DNA of 36,419 nucleotides from Bifidobacterium breve (lineage in GTDB: Bacteria > Actinomycetota > Thermoleophilia > Miltoncostaeales > Miltoncostaeaceae), in NCBI GenBank assembly GCA_945861935.1, contig CAMAVU010000010.1:1-36419 (forward strand). The letters run 5' to 3'. A program made the position numbers and the translations under genes. The notes beneath the pieces were generated by a model that was given only the letters and a program-made list of their open reading frames with translations, made no database searches and was not told the origin of the DNA. Shown one piece after another: positions 6,871-15,883 of this stretch (positions within the stretch are counted from its first letter, which is position 1; each line of letters starts with the position of its first letter).

Positions 6871-7919
6871 CCGTACACACCCTCCACGTAGGACGACAGC
6901 GCATGAGATGCCTCACGCACGGTCGCGATCGCCATGGCGTAGTCCATTCGCACCGGCCCGATGAGGGACACCGCGCCAAGGTTCCGCCGCGGGGGACCGT
7001 ACCCGGCCGCGACGATTGATACCCCCGACAACTCAGCCGGCAGTTCCGATCCGATCCTCAGGTAGGTCCGCGAACCCTCCACCGCACCCCGGAGCACCGC
7101 GAGCAGCAGATACCTCTCCTCGAGCGCCCGCACCAGCCCGTTGCTCTCCGACATCTCGCGGCGGCGCTCCTCCGTGAGCACGCGCGCCTGACCCGAGACG
7201 TACACCGCCCGGTCCTCCTCGAGTTCCACGAGTGCCGGCGCAATCGCCTCGATGAAGCCCTGCTCCATCGGCCCGAGCGAGGGGTCCGCCAGACGCGCGG
7301 GCATGCCGTGCGCCCCAACCGCGAGGCCCTGTACGCGGTCGTTGAGGAACGCCGCGGCCCAGTCGACCAGACCCGGATCCACGGGCCGGTCGAACGCGAA
7401 CAGACGCTTTGCGATATCCCCCGTCGAGGTGATGACCACGACGGCCACGAGTTGCGGCTGAAGCAGCAGCACTTCCACGTGCCGCACGGTGGCCGAGGCC
7501 ACCGGCGGGCCGGTGACCACGCCGAGGAGGTCGGTGACCTCCGAGATGGCGTCGGCGAGCCGGCGCAGCGTCTGATGCACCTCCACCCGCGCCAGGTCGG
7601 TGCCCACAGTGCGCGCCAGGTCGGTGCCGGTCGAGGGCAACGGAGCTCGCGGCAGGATCCGGTCCACGTAGTACCGGTATCCCGCCTCCGTGGGCACCCG
7701 GCCCGCAGACGTGTGCGGGTGCTTCAGGTACCCCTCCTCCTCCAGCCGGTGGAGTTCGTTCCGGATCGTGGACGATGCCCAGTCGAGGCCCCCGACCCCG
7801 ACGATGTGCTTGCTGCCCACCGGTTGGCCGCTGGAGATATGGCGGTCCACGACCGCCCGCAGGATGTCCTCCTGGCGCGGGGTGAGCGACGGCGTTCCGG
7901 CAATGCGGTCAGTACTCAT
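6867..7919 (-). CDS. hrcA: Heat-inducible transcription repressor HrcA
   Basis: Repressor of class I heat-shock genes that binds CIRCE operators; 350 aa. The N-terminal winged helix starts LTPRQEDILRAVVDRHISSGQPVGSKHI, and the next block (STIRNELHRLEEEGYLKHPHTSAGRVPTEAGYRYYVD) is the diagnostic HrcA region. The GAF-like C-terminal domain contains the conserved RIGSELP and GPVRMDYAMAIATV segments. ATG 7919 overlaps the hemW stop by one base (TGATG). The frame extends upstream into hemW but that part is not HrcA-like. I see no CIRCE inverted repeat in the window, so its operator targets presumably lie elsewhere. Confidence 0.96.
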   Translation of the reverse strand: MSTDRIAGTPSLTPRQEDILRAVVDRHISSGQPVGSKHIVGVGGLDWASSTIRNELHRLEEEGYLKHPHTSAGRVPTEAGYRYYVDRILPRAPLPSTGTDLARTVGTDLARVEVHQTLRRLADAISEVTDLLGVVTGPPVASATVRHVEVLLLQPQLVAVVVITSTGDIAKRLFAFDRPVDPGLVDWAAAFLNDRVQGLAVGAHGMPARLADPSLGPMEQGFIEAIAPALVELEEDRAVYVSGQARVLTEERRREMSESNGLVRALEERYLLLAVLRGAVEGSRTYLRIGSELPAELSGVSIVAAGYGPPRRNLGAVSLIGPVRMDYAMAIATVREASHALSSYVEGVYG

Positions 7920-9031
7920 CAGAAGTCCATGATCTCCTGCATCACTGCATTCTGGAGCAGTCGGCCCCGGCGTGTCAGGCGGACGGTGCCACGACCTCGC
8001 TCCAGCAGCCCGCCTGCCTCGAGTACGTCCAAGGCGGCGGGGCGGTCCGGGGAGCCCGCCCACGCCATGTCGAGGGGCTCATCCACCCGCGTGCCGAGCA
8101 TCCACCGCTCCCGCCGGCGGGTGTCGGCGTCGAGTGGCTCCTGGGTGCGGGGCGGTGCATCCCCCCGGCCCAGGGCAGCGACATACCGGTCGAGCCCCGG
8201 TGCATTGCGCCAGCGCCCGCCTCCCACCGTGCTCACCGCACCGACCCCCAGCCCCACGTAGTCGCGGGCGCGCCAGTACGCCAGGCTGTGGCGGCACTCC
8301 GCTCCGGGCCGACAGAAGTTCGCCAGTTCATACCAGCGGTACCCCGCGGCCTCGAGCCCCTCGACGGCCTCCTCGTACAGATCGGCGGACATGTCCTCGT
8401 CCGGGGGGAGGTGCGGGCCCGACGCGATGGCACTGCCCTCCTTGAACTCCAACTCGTACCACGACACATGATCCGGACCGACCTCGGTGACCCAGGCGAG
8501 GTCGGCGGCGAGGTCGGCCTGGGATTGCCCCGGCACGCCCAGCAGCAAGTCCACCGACAACCGCGGGATCCCGGCCGCGCGCACGGCCCGCACAGCCCGC
8601 GCGGCGTCGTCGGGGCCCGCCTGCCGGTCGAGGACCCCCAGCAGGTGCGGGTGGGTGGACTGCACGCCCAACGAGACCCGGTTCACCCCTGCCCCGGCCA
8701 GAGCAGCCATCAGGTTCTGGTCCACGGTCTCCGGATTGGCCTCGATCGTCACCTCAGCCCCGGGGGCAAGCAACGGGGAGATCGCGGCAAGCAGGGCCGA
8801 CAACCGCCCGGCCCCCATCAGCGTGGGCGTCCCGCCGCCGAGATACAGCGTCTCGAGAGCACCGAGCCGCCCGCGCTCGCGCTCCAACTCGGCCAGAACC
8901 GCGTCGAGATACGCATCACGAGCGTCGTCGCGGCCCACCTCCACCACAAACGCGCAGTACCCGCAGCGGGCCGCGCAGAACGGCAGGTGCACATACAGGT
9001 GTGCGACTCCGCCGGGCTCGCCGGATCTCAC
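7919..9031 (-). CDS. hemW: Heme chaperone HemW (radical SAM)
   Basis: Radical-SAM protein of 370 aa related to coproporphyrinogen dehydrogenase HemN. The [4Fe-4S] motif is CAARCGYC (Cys19, Cys23, Cys26) followed by AF rather than xC, and GGGTP lies at 65-69. The short N-terminus and the lepA-hemW-hrcA order fit HemW, which is thought to bind and insert heme, rather than true HemN. The C-terminal HemN-like domain ends with [20 protein letters not shown] 9031 overlaps the lepA stop (GTGA). Many databases label this family oxygen-independent coproporphyrinogen III oxidase; that activity should not be assumed. Confidence 0.92.
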   Translation of the reverse strand: MRSGEPGGVAHLYVHLPFCAARCGYCAFVVEVGRDDARDAYLDAVLAELERERGRLGALETLYLGGGTPTLMGAGRLSALLAAISPLLAPGAEVTIEANPETVDQNLMAALAGAGVNRVSLGVQSTHPHLLGVLDRQAGPDDAARAVRAVRAAGIPRLSVDLLLGVPGQSQADLAADLAWVTEVGPDHVSWYELEFKEGSAIASGPHLPPDEDMSADLYEEAVEGLEAAGYRWYELANFCRPGAECRHSLAYWRARDYVGLGVGAVSTVGGGRWRNAPGLDRYVAALGRGDAPPRTQEPLDADTRRRERWMLGTRVDEPLDMAWAGSPDRPAALDVLEAGGLLERGRGTVRLTRRGRLLQNAVMQEIMDF

Positions 9032-10836
9032 CGCGTGGACTGCCCATCCAACTGCAGGACGGCGAGGAAGGCCTCCTGCGGTACCTCGACGTTGCCCACG
9101 TGCTTCATGCGCTTCTTCCCCTCCTTCTGCTTCTCGAGGAGCTTCCGCTTACGGCTGATGTCGCCGCCGTAGCACTTTGCCAGCACGTCCTTGCGCTTCG
9201 CCTTGACGGTCTCGCGCGCGATGACGGTCCCACCGATCGCGGCCTGCACCGGCACATCAAACATCTGCCGGGGGATGATCTCCCGCAGGCGCTCCACCAG
9301 CCCCTTGCCGCGCGCGTACGCGCTGTCGCGGTGCACGATCATCGACAGTGCGTCCACGGGCTCACCCGCCAGCAGGATGTCCAGCTTGACGAGCGGGCCT
9401 TCGCGGTTGCCGACCATCTCGTAGTCGAGTGATGCATATCCCCGTGTGCGGGACTTCAGCTGGTCGTAGAAGTCGAGCACCACCTCGGCGAGCGGCATGT
9501 CATACACGACCTGCTGGCGGTTCTCGATGGACGTCATCGTCACGAAGGTGCCACGGCGCTCCTGGCAGAGGCCCATCACGGCACCCACGGAGTCCTGGGG
9601 AGTCAGCATCGAACACCGCACGTACGGCTCCTCGATGCGCTCGATGTGGTTCGGCTCCGGCAGGTCCACGGGCGACCGGACGGCCAGTACCTCGCCGGTG
9701 GTCCTGGTGACCTCGTACTCCACGTTGGGCGTGGTGGCGATGAGGCTCAGGTCGTACTCGCGCTCCAGGCGCTCCCGGATGATGTCCATGTGCAGAAGAC
9801 CCAGGAACCCGCACCGGAATCCGAACCCCAGCGCCTGCGAGGTCTCGGGCTCCCACACGAGCGATGCATCGTTCAGCGACAACTTGTCGAGGGCATCGCG
9901 CAGGTCGGGGTACTCGTCGGACTCCACCGGGAACAGGCCGCAGAACACCATGGGCTTGGCCTCGCGGTATCCGGGCAGGGGCTCCGGCGCCGGCTCCCGC
10001 GCGAGGGTGAGGGTGTCGCCGACGCGCAGGTCAACCAGGCTCTTGAGCCCCGTCACGATGTAGCCGCTCTCACCCGCCGACAGGTGGCCGATGGGCGTCA
10101 TGGCCGGGGACATCACGCCCACCTCCTCCGCGTCGAAGCCGGAGCCGGTCGCCATCGCGCGCACCCGGTCCCCGGTGCGGATCCCGCCGTCCATCACGCG
10201 CACGAACGCCACGACGCCCCGGTACTGGTCGTACACCGAGTCGAACACCAGCGCCCGGAGTGGGGCCGTCCGGTCGCCGTCGGGTGGGGGCATGCGCGTG
10301 ATGATCGCCTCGAGCACATCCTTCACACCCTGCCCGGTCTTCGCCGAGATGCGCAGGACGTGCTCCGGGTCGTCGCCAATCAGATCGGCCAGCGCGCGGG
10401 CATGGAGGTCCGGGTCGGCTGCGGGAAGATCGATCTTGTTGAGCACCGGCACCAGATGGAGGTCCCCCTCAATCGCCAGGTAGGCGTTGGCCAGCGTCTG
10501 CGCCTCGATGCCCTGGCTCGCGTCCACCACGAGCAGCGCCCCCTCGCACGCGGCCAGGCTGCGCGAGACCTCGTATGAGAAGTCCACGTGCCCCGGCGTG
10601 TCGATGAGGTTCAGCTGGTACGCCTCGCCGTCCTCGGCCGTGTACGTCACGCGCACGGCCTGGGCCTTGATCGTGATGCCCCGCTCCCGCTCGAGATCCA
10701 TGGAGTCGAGCACCTGAGCGCGCATGTCACGCTCGCTCACCGCGCCGGTGAGCTGCAGGATGCGATCGGCGAGCGTTGACTTCCCGTGGTCGATATGGGC
10801 GATGATCGAGAAGTTCCGGATGTGCGACTGATCCAC
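9028..10836 (-). CDS. lepA: Elongation factor 4 (LepA)
   Basis: Translational GTPase of 602 aa, typical for EF-4, implicated in ribosome biogenesis and back-translocation. G1 is [10 protein letters not shown]3 [12 protein letters not shown] and G4 NKIDLP. Domains II, III and V follow, and the LepA-specific C-terminal domain contains [23 protein letters not shown]. The GTG start is 10 nt after the murJ stop. A TAGGGT hexamer overlapping the murJ stop lies seven bases before the start and could be an internal -10 element. Overlaps hemW as GTGA. Confidence 0.97.
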   Translation of the reverse strand: MDQSHIRNFSIIAHIDHGKSTLADRILQLTGAVSERDMRAQVLDSMDLERERGITIKAQAVRVTYTAEDGEAYQLNLIDTPGHVDFSYEVSRSLAACEGALLVVDASQGIEAQTLANAYLAIEGDLHLVPVLNKIDLPAADPDLHARALADLIGDDPEHVLRISAKTGQGVKDVLEAIITRMPPPDGDRTAPLRALVFDSVYDQYRGVVAFVRVMDGGIRTGDRVRAMATGSGFDAEEVGVMSPAMTPIGHLSAGESGYIVTGLKSLVDLRVGDTLTLAREPAPEPLPGYREAKPMVFCGLFPVESDEYPDLRDALDKLSLNDASLVWEPETSQALGFGFRCGFLGLLHMDIIRERLEREYDLSLIATTPNVEYEVTRTTGEVLAVRSPVDLPEPNHIERIEEPYVRCSMLTPQDSVGAVMGLCQERRGTFVTMTSIENRQQVVYDMPLAEVVLDFYDQLKSRTRGYASLDYEMVGNREGPLVKLDILLAGEPVDALSMIVHRDSAYARGKGLVERLREIIPRQMFDVPVQAAIGGTVIARETVKAKRKDVLAKCYGGDISRKRKLLEKQKEGKKRMKHVGNVEVPQEAFLAVLQLDGQSTR

Positions 10837-10846
10837 AGGCCCGACC

Positions 10847-12439
10847 CTATCGCAGTCCGCGCCGGCGGCTCACCACCCGCATGAGAGCGGTCATCTCGGG
10901 CATGTCCATCGCCCGCGCCGCTGCGACGATGCCGAGCACCATCGCGGTGGCGGCGGCCCCCACCGCCACCACTTGCCCCGGAAGCGACCTGCCCACCGCC
11001 TCGTCAAGCACGCGCCACGTGAGCCAGGCAAGCAGCCCCGCCACGACCGCCGTACCCACCGCCCGGACGAAGCCGTCTGCCACCGAGCGCAGGTCGAGAT
11101 GCCCCGTCCGTACGCTGAGGTACCGCACGAGCACCAGGAACACCACGAGACTGGTGATGGAGGTCGACAGCGGGATTCCGCCCACCCCCATCGGTACGTA
11201 CAGGATGGCATCGAGCACGGCATTCAGCACGACACCCAGACCCGCGATGGCCGTGGGCACCCACGGCTGCTGCAGGCTGAAGAATGCCCGGATGACCAGC
11301 AGGCTGGCGCCGTTGAAAACCAGGCCGATGGTGAAGAAGAACAGCGCCTCGGACGTGATGAGCGTCGAGTACGCGTCGAAGGCACCGCGCTGGTACACGA
11401 GGCGCACCACCGGCTCGGCCAGCACCATCAGAAAAGCCGAGGCGGGCAGGAGGAGGAAGAAGATCTGGCGCAGCCCCGACGCCACGGCACCGCGGAGCCC
11501 CGGGAGGTCCTGATTGGCCGCCATGCGCGAGATGGCGGGGAAGAGCACGGTCGCGATAGCAACACTGAAAACGCCCTGGGGCAGGATGTACAACCGGAAG
11601 GCCGCGTCAATGGCGCGCACCGCCTGGTCGCTCACCAGCGTGGCGAAGATGCTGTCCACCACCGCGTTGATGTTGATGAGGCCCAGCCCCACCGTGACCG
11701 GCAGCATCAGCAGGAGCACGCGGCGCACCAGGCGGTTCGCGAACCCCGCAGTGATGGGGAACGGGCCGAGGCCCCGCAGATGCGGGAGCAGATACAGCAA
11801 CTGCGCGAGGGTTCCGACCAGAATGCCCACTGCGTAGATCCACATGCGGCTGTCCGCCGGGGCGAAGGGCGCGAACACCCCCAGCGCCACGATGATCACC
11901 GCGTTCCACAGCACGGGCACGAACGCCGTCGGGGTGAACCTGCCCTCGGCTTGCAGCACGCCGGAGACGATCCCGGTCAGGCCGAGCAGGGGGACGATCG
12001 GGAACATCAACTGCGCGAGCCACACGACGTCGTCCCGCAGGGACGGATCGAGGCCCGGGGCGAACAACGGCATCATCCACGGCGCGACCAGGATGGCGGC
12101 GAGGGTGATCGCACCGAGGCCGAGAGTGATGACGCTGGCCAGCGCCCCGACCAGTCGCCGGGCCTCCTTGTCGCGCCCCTCCTCCTGCAACTGGGTATAG
12201 ATCGGCACCATCGCCGCCGAGATCGCGGAGTCGGCCACCAGACTGCGCAGCAGGTTGGGCACCTGGAACGCGATGACGAACGCGTTGATGGCGCCCACGG
12301 TGCCGAACAGGGCCGCCACCAGGATCTCGCGCACCAGCCCGGCCACGCGGCTGACGGCGGTCCAGAACGAGAACATGGCCGTGGAGCGGCCCAGGCCGCC
12401 GCCCGACCGGCTGCGCCCCTCGTTACCTGTGTCCGTCAC
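10847..12439 (-). CDS. murJ: Lipid II flippase MurJ
   Basis: Integral membrane MATE-like transporter (MviN/MurJ), 530 aa with about fourteen hydrophobic segments, that flips lipid II for peptidoglycan synthesis. The conserved start [17 protein letters not shown] and the internal [23 protein letters not shown] block are diagnostic. The chosen start is GTG 12439; an ATG at 12376 would begin close to the first helix. Sequence upstream of 12439 overlaps the divergent rpsT gene and does not look coding. Only about 70 bp separate it from rpsT, so both promoters must lie there. It heads the murJ-lepA-hemW-hrcA run. Confidence 0.93.
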   Translation of the reverse strand: MTDTGNEGRSRSGGGLGRSTAMFSFWTAVSRVAGLVREILVAALFGTVGAINAFVIAFQVPNLLRSLVADSAISAAMVPIYTQLQEEGRDKEARRLVGALASVITLGLGAITLAAILVAPWMMPLFAPGLDPSLRDDVVWLAQLMFPIVPLLGLTGIVSGVLQAEGRFTPTAFVPVLWNAVIIVALGVFAPFAPADSRMWIYAVGILVGTLAQLLYLLPHLRGLGPFPITAGFANRLVRRVLLLMLPVTVGLGLININAVVDSIFATLVSDQAVRAIDAAFRLYILPQGVFSVAIATVLFPAISRMAANQDLPGLRGAVASGLRQIFFLLLPASAFLMVLAEPVVRLVYQRGAFDAYSTLITSEALFFFTIGLVFNGASLLVIRAFFSLQQPWVPTAIAGLGVVLNAVLDAILYVPMGVGGIPLSTSITSLVVFLVLVRYLSVRTGHLDLRSVADGFVRAVGTAVVAGLLAWLTWRVLDEAVGRSLPGQVVAVGAAATAMVLGIVAAARAMDMPEMTALMRVVSRRRGLR

Positions 12440-12509
12440 GCTCGCGGCGTCATCCCGGTCATCCGTTGCTACGATACCCGGCTGTCCTACCGGAATCGGA
12501 GAATCACGC
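12440..12509. promoter_or_regulatory. Divergent murJ/rpsT promoter region
   Basis: This 70-bp gap separates divergently read murJ and rpsT. TACGAT (12470-12475) fits a -10 hexamer for rpsT. Its overlapping complement TATCGT (12476-12471) fits a -10 for murJ. Neither has a recognisable -35. CGGAG about eight bases before the rpsT GTG is its ribosome-binding site. Assignment rests on pattern only. Confidence 0.35.
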
Positions 12510-12773
12510 GTGGCCAACATCAAGCAGCAGAAGAAGCGCAACCGTCTTTCCCTCAAGCAGAGGGACACCAACATCCGCTACCGCTCCACCGTGCGTAGCG
12601 GGATGAAGCGCCTCGTCACTGCCGCTGGCGCAGGTGAGGCCATCACCCCCGAGCAGGCCGCCCAGATGATGAAGACCATTGACCGCGCCGCTGCGCGCGG
12701 TGCTCTGCACAGCAACACGGCGGCCCGCCGCAAGGCGCGCGTCGCGCGACTTGTCGCCGCAAGCACGACCTAG
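12510..12773 (+). CDS. rpsT: Ribosomal protein S20
   Basis: 30S subunit protein S20, 87 aa, which binds 16S rRNA. The N-terminus ANIKQQKKRNRLSLKQRD and the C-terminal HSNTAARRKARVARLV stretch are typical: basic and Ala-rich, with three predicted helices. The start is GTG 12510, with CGGAG eight bases upstream. It is the only plus-strand gene in the left half of the window and is monocistronic. A strong hairpin follows the stop within 20 nt. Confidence 0.97.
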   Translation: MANIKQQKKRNRLSLKQRDTNIRYRSTVRSGMKRLVTAAGAGEAITPEQAAQMMKTIDRAAARGALHSNTAARRKARVARLVAASTT

Positions 12774-12790
12774 GCGCATCTCGCGCCCGT

Positions 12791-12818
12791 CGGGCCGCAG
12801 GGCCCTTCGGGCGGCCCG
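12791..12818 (+). terminator. Hairpin downstream of rpsT
   Basis: CGGGCCGC (12791-12798) and GCGGCCCG (12811-12818) are perfect complements around a 12-nt loop that contains the short palindrome GGGCCC. The hairpin starts 18 nt after the rpsT stop. There is no T-tract, as is common in GC-rich genomes, so termination efficiency is uncertain. Confidence 0.45.
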
Positions 12819-12823
12819 TGGTC

Positions 12824-13087
12824 CTACGGGTCGGGCACCTCGGAGCCCAGCAGCAGAGTGGTACCGGTGAAGGTGCCCATTTGAAATCGTCGCCCCGGCA
12901 CGATTCACGCCGTGCAGGCTCACCGTGCCGACCTTGGCCGTGTTGCACGTGGCCCTCGTCTTGAACACGCACTTCTTGGCCGGGACCGCCACGGCGGCCC
13001 CCGGCACGGCAACCGTGGCCAGGAGAGAACGCCGACGACCGCCACGGCACCGATCAGGGGGGCGAGGGACCGCACGCGGAGGCTCAC
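12824..13087 (-). pseudogene. Frameshifted remnant of a pentapeptide-protein paralogue
   Basis: This stretch is homologous to the 5' end of the intact neighbour at 13173-14708. From GTG 13087 one frame gives RVRSLAPLIGAV, matching RVWSLTRLIGAV of the intact signal peptide. A shift near 13030 moves the match to another frame: VPAKKCVFKTRATC, KVGTVSLHGVNRAGATIS, against PAKKCVLKKKATC, KVGKVSLKGANLAGATIS. A one-base insertion near 12885 shifts it again, to TFTGTTLL against TFTGTNLS. The frame ends at TAG 12826-12824, so only about 75 of 511 residues remain. With at least two frameshifts and no remaining body, it is a decayed duplicate. Confidence 0.8.
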
Positions 13088-13172
13088 GGAGTGACCGTCG
13101 CGGGTGTTCGGAGCGGGACCGCCGCAGGGCGGGCGTCTGGGCGCGCCCCACCCGGCATCCGCCGCAGAGCGG

Positions 13173-14708
13173 TCAGGAAAGGTAGACGGTAACGACGCGG
13201 TCCGCGGTGACAGTCGCGTCCGAGCACACGTAGGTGCTGTTCGGCGGACTGCTGCCCGTGAACATCGGCGCACCGGCCGCGCACCACCCCACCAGTTGGT
13301 GCGCGGTATCGGTCACGGTCACCCTCACGGTCGCCCCGTCGAGGACCGACATCACACAGGTGTTCTGTCCGAAGCACGTTTCGGTACTGAGAACGACCCC
13401 AAGCCCGGTTATCACCTCGATCCGTGCCTGAGCCAGTGGGGCCGGCTGCATCGACCCGCCATCGCTGGTGTTCACCCTCACCGAGCGGTTGACCGGGGTG
13501 GACCCGGGTCCGGGGGCCACAGTGCCGGTGACGGACGGTGCGGGGAGGGATGTGATCGAGCACCTCGCAATGTGCAGCCCCGCCTCCTGCCCGGCGATCG
13601 GTGCACATGTCCACCCGGGGATCGAGAGCGACAGCGGCGTAGAACCCGAGACCTGCGCAATCACTGGTGCGCCCACGGCGAGGACCTTCGTGCACGGAAG
13701 CGTCTCGCAGAGGATCCCCGGACGGAAGAAGCCGTCTTCGCGGATGAGGGCCGTTCTGAACCCCGACGGCGTCCCCGCAGGTGCGCTCACCGTCACCGCC
13801 GCGCTCCCCGCGAGGCCCCTCGCGCCGGTCAGGTCGTTATGTCCGGTGTATCTCTGTGCATCGGAATCACAGGAGTCGGCGAAGCGAGTGCCGAGGAACG
13901 ACGCGTACGGAGCATCGGTGGACCCCATGCAGCGGAGCATCGCATCGTCCACCACGGACCGCGCAATCGTGGTGCGCACGAGTGCGGTCGCCCCCGGCGG
14001 GTTGAAGCCCGCGAACTGGAACCATCCCCCGCGGCCCGCAAACGTGGAGTCGCTCACGTCAGATCCCCAGAAGAAGACGAAATGTCCGCCGGAGCGAATC
14101 CCACTGAAATCGGAATGCGGGATCACAGACTGCTTGAACGACACGTCCCCCTGCACCAGGGCCCCGCGCGCGTTCACCCCACCCCCGGTGCATATATATG
14201 AGTCGACAAAGGTACCCGTAACGGTGATCGTCGTGCAGCCATGCGAACGTGCCGCCTCGTGCCCGCCCCTCGTCTCCCGCACGCGCACGTTCCGGAACAC
14301 GACATTGGACAGGCGCGCCCCGGCGAGCGAGAGGTCAGTGACCGTGACCTTGCTGAACGTCGTGTTGCTGATCTTCGCCTTTGACATGTCGACGCCCGTC
14401 AGGTTGGCGCCTGTGAAGGTGGTGCCCGTGATGGTGGCCCCCGTGAAGTCCACGCCCGACAGATTGGTGCCGGTGAAGGTGCTCTTGGAGATCGTCGCCC
14501 CGGCGAGATTGGCGCCCTTCAGACTCACCTTGCCGACCTTGGCCTTGGTGACCCGGGCCTTCTTGCACGTGGCCTTCTTCTTGAGCACGCACTTCTTGGC
14601 GGGGGGGGCCGCCACGGTTGCGCCGGGCAGGGCGACCGGGGCCAAGAGGGCGCCGGTGAGCACGACGGCACCGATCAGACGGGTGAGAGACCACACGCGG
14701 GGGGTCAT
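13173..14708 (-). CDS. Secreted pentapeptide-repeat protein
   Basis: 511-aa predicted exported protein. Residues 1 to about 33 form a signal peptide (WSLTRLIGAVVLTGALLAP, then ATVAAPP). A Cys/Lys-rich segment follows (KKCVLKKKATCKKARVTK). About ten A(N/D)LxG-type pentapeptides lie at roughly 55-140 (GANLAGATIS, GTNLSGVDFTGATITG, GANLTGVDMSKAKIS), predicting a right-handed quadrilateral beta-helix. The middle is a non-repetitive Gly/Ser-rich region with scattered Cys. The last about 100 residues look like an all-beta, Cys-containing domain (ETCFGQNTC, VGWCAAG) resembling InlB-B/Ig-like surface repeats. No anchor or LPXTG motif is seen, so it may be released or wall-associated. A -10 hexamer six bases before ATG 14708 suggests a leaderless mRNA. 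Function unknown. Confidence 0.82.
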   Translation of the reverse strand: MTPRVWSLTRLIGAVVLTGALLAPVALPGATVAAPPAKKCVLKKKATCKKARVTKAKVGKVSLKGANLAGATISKSTFTGTNLSGVDFTGATITGTTFTGANLTGVDMSKAKISNTTFSKVTVTDLSLAGARLSNVVFRNVRVRETRGGHEAARSHGCTTITVTGTFVDSYICTGGGVNARGALVQGDVSFKQSVIPHSDFSGIRSGGHFVFFWGSDVSDSTFAGRGGWFQFAGFNPPGATALVRTTIARSVVDDAMLRCMGSTDAPYASFLGTRFADSCDSDAQRYTGHNDLTGARGLAGSAAVTVSAPAGTPSGFRTALIREDGFFRPGILCETLPCTKVLAVGAPVIAQVSGSTPLSLSIPGWTCAPIAGQEAGLHIARCSITSLPAPSVTGTVAPGPGSTPVNRSVRVNTSDGGSMQPAPLAQARIEVITGLGVVLSTETCFGQNTCVMSVLDGATVRVTVTDTAHQLVGWCAAGAPMFTGSSPPNSTYVCSDATVTADRVVTVYLS

Positions 14709-14714
14709 GCGCTT

Positions 14715-14720
14715 ACGGTA
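14715..14720 (-). promoter_or_regulatory. -10 element TACCGT of the pentapeptide gene
   Basis: TACCGT on the minus strand ends exactly six bases before ATG 14708, placing transcription start at or next to the start codon (leaderless mRNA). comEA has the same hexamer and spacing. No clear -35 is seen. The pseudogene copy has GACGGT at the equivalent position, which looks like a mutated version. Confidence 0.55.
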
Positions 14721-14845
14721 GCAGGGGTTGGTAGGGCCATTCCCGTGTGGTGCACGACACGGACCCTCGTCCCACCGGAGGTGCGTCGCTCGGAGTCAGG
14801 ACCGATGGACGGTGACGACAGGATGGTCGCTGCACAGGCACCCGC

Positions 14846-15871
14846 TCAGCGCCTCCGACACGCCCCGAGCAGGTCCCGTACCCCGATCTCCAGCACCATG
14901 CGCCCGCCGTCGGCGCGCGAGGTGCCCAGATCGGTGAGGGCCGAGACCCGCAGGTCCATCTCAAGGTCTGCGAGCCGGGCCACGCACCACTCCCCGGTAC
15001 CCGGCGCGATGGAGCGGGCGTGCTCGGTGACCTTGACGGCCGGATAGCCCCGGAGCCCGGTGATGCGCTCGACGTCGGCCTGGGTGGCACCGGGGGTCTG
15101 GGCGACGGCGATGCCCCGGAAGTGACGCGCGAGCAGGCGCTGGATGACGATGGGCTCGGTGGTGTCGCTGCCCCCGGCGAGGTCGCCCAGCAGGTCCTGC
15201 GCGGCCTGGGAGTCGCCGGCCACGATGAGGTCCCCCAAGAGGTACGCCCGGGCCTCCGGGTCCCCCACCACGAGGGCGTCCACGTGCTCCCTCCCCACGG
15301 GGCCATCCCCTGCGGCCAGAGCCAGTTTCGCGGCCTCGTTCCCCAGGTGGCCGGCGTCAGAGCCAGCGCGACCGGCCCGGCGCAGCACCTCATCCGCCAG
15401 CGGGCCGCTGATGGTGGCCCCATGCCTCCGGACCTCGCCCTGCACGAAGGCCCGGAACCATTTCGCGCGGGCCTTCTCGTTCCCGCGCGTATCCGGCGGT
15501 GGTCCGTAGGCCAGCACCTGCCCGGCCGCAGTCACCGCAGCCAGCATGCGCGGGGTCGGGGCGCCTTGGGCCACCATGGCCAGACACGTGGTGGGCACCG
15601 GATCCGCCAGATATTCGACGAGCGGCTCCACGTCGGCGGCCTTCCACTGGTCGGCACGGCGCACCAGCACCAGGCGCGTGCCGCCGAACGACATGGCCTC
15701 GCAGGCCGCACCCACCTCGGTGGCGGGCGTGTCGGTGGCCTCGAACCGCTCGGGGGGCATACCGCCCTCCCCCTCCACGCGGGCCACCAGCCGCTGCACG
15801 GCCATGTCCACCTTGGCCCGGTCCTCGCCATGGATCCAGTAGACGGGTCTGAGGGGCTCCTTGCGGGACAC
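14846..15871 (-). CDS. holA: DNA polymerase III delta subunit
   Basis: Clamp-loader delta subunit (HolA family), 341 aa, which opens the beta sliding clamp. The N-terminus (LRPVYWIHGEDRAKVDMAVQRLV) matches the delta-family fold. The FGGTRLVLVRRADQW block and the C-terminal helical collar with LLARHFRGIAVAQ are also typical. The Walker A lysine is absent, as is normal for delta. The GTG start at 15871 follows the comEC stop by nine bases. The comEC-holA(-rpsT) order is common in bacteria and supports the call. A TAGCCT hexamer six bases before the start may give it its own leaderless promoter. Confidence 0.92.
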   Translation of the reverse strand: MSRKEPLRPVYWIHGEDRAKVDMAVQRLVARVEGEGGMPPERFEATDTPATEVGAACEAMSFGGTRLVLVRRADQWKAADVEPLVEYLADPVPTTCLAMVAQGAPTPRMLAAVTAAGQVLAYGPPPDTRGNEKARAKWFRAFVQGEVRRHGATISGPLADEVLRRAGRAGSDAGHLGNEAAKLALAAGDGPVGREHVDALVVGDPEARAYLLGDLIVAGDSQAAQDLLGDLAGGSDTTEPIVIQRLLARHFRGIAVAQTPGATQADVERITGLRGYPAVKVTEHARSIAPGTGEWCVARLADLEMDLRVSALTDLGTSRADGGRMVLEIGVRDLLGACRRR

Positions 15872-15877
15872 ACGGCA

Positions 15878-15883
15878 AGGCTA
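15878..15883 (-). promoter_or_regulatory. -10 element TAGCCT of holA, overlapping the comEC stop
   Basis: TAGCCT on the minus strand includes the TAG stop codon of comEC and ends six bases before the holA GTG at 15871. The spacing equals that of four other genes in the window, suggesting holA can be transcribed on its own from a leaderless start. Since TAG is forced by the stop codon, coincidence is more likely here than elsewhere. Confidence 0.4.

Noticed and set aside
6221-7919. CIRCE operator near hrcA/dnaJ
   Set aside because: No TTAGCACTC-N9-GAGTGCTAA-like inverted repeat was seen; the genes overlap, leaving no intergenic space.
7919-9031. Coproporphyrinogen III dehydrogenase (HemN)
   Set aside because: The iron-sulfur motif lacks the fourth Cys position of HemN, the N-terminus is short, and the lepA-hemW-hrcA context fits the heme chaperone HemW.
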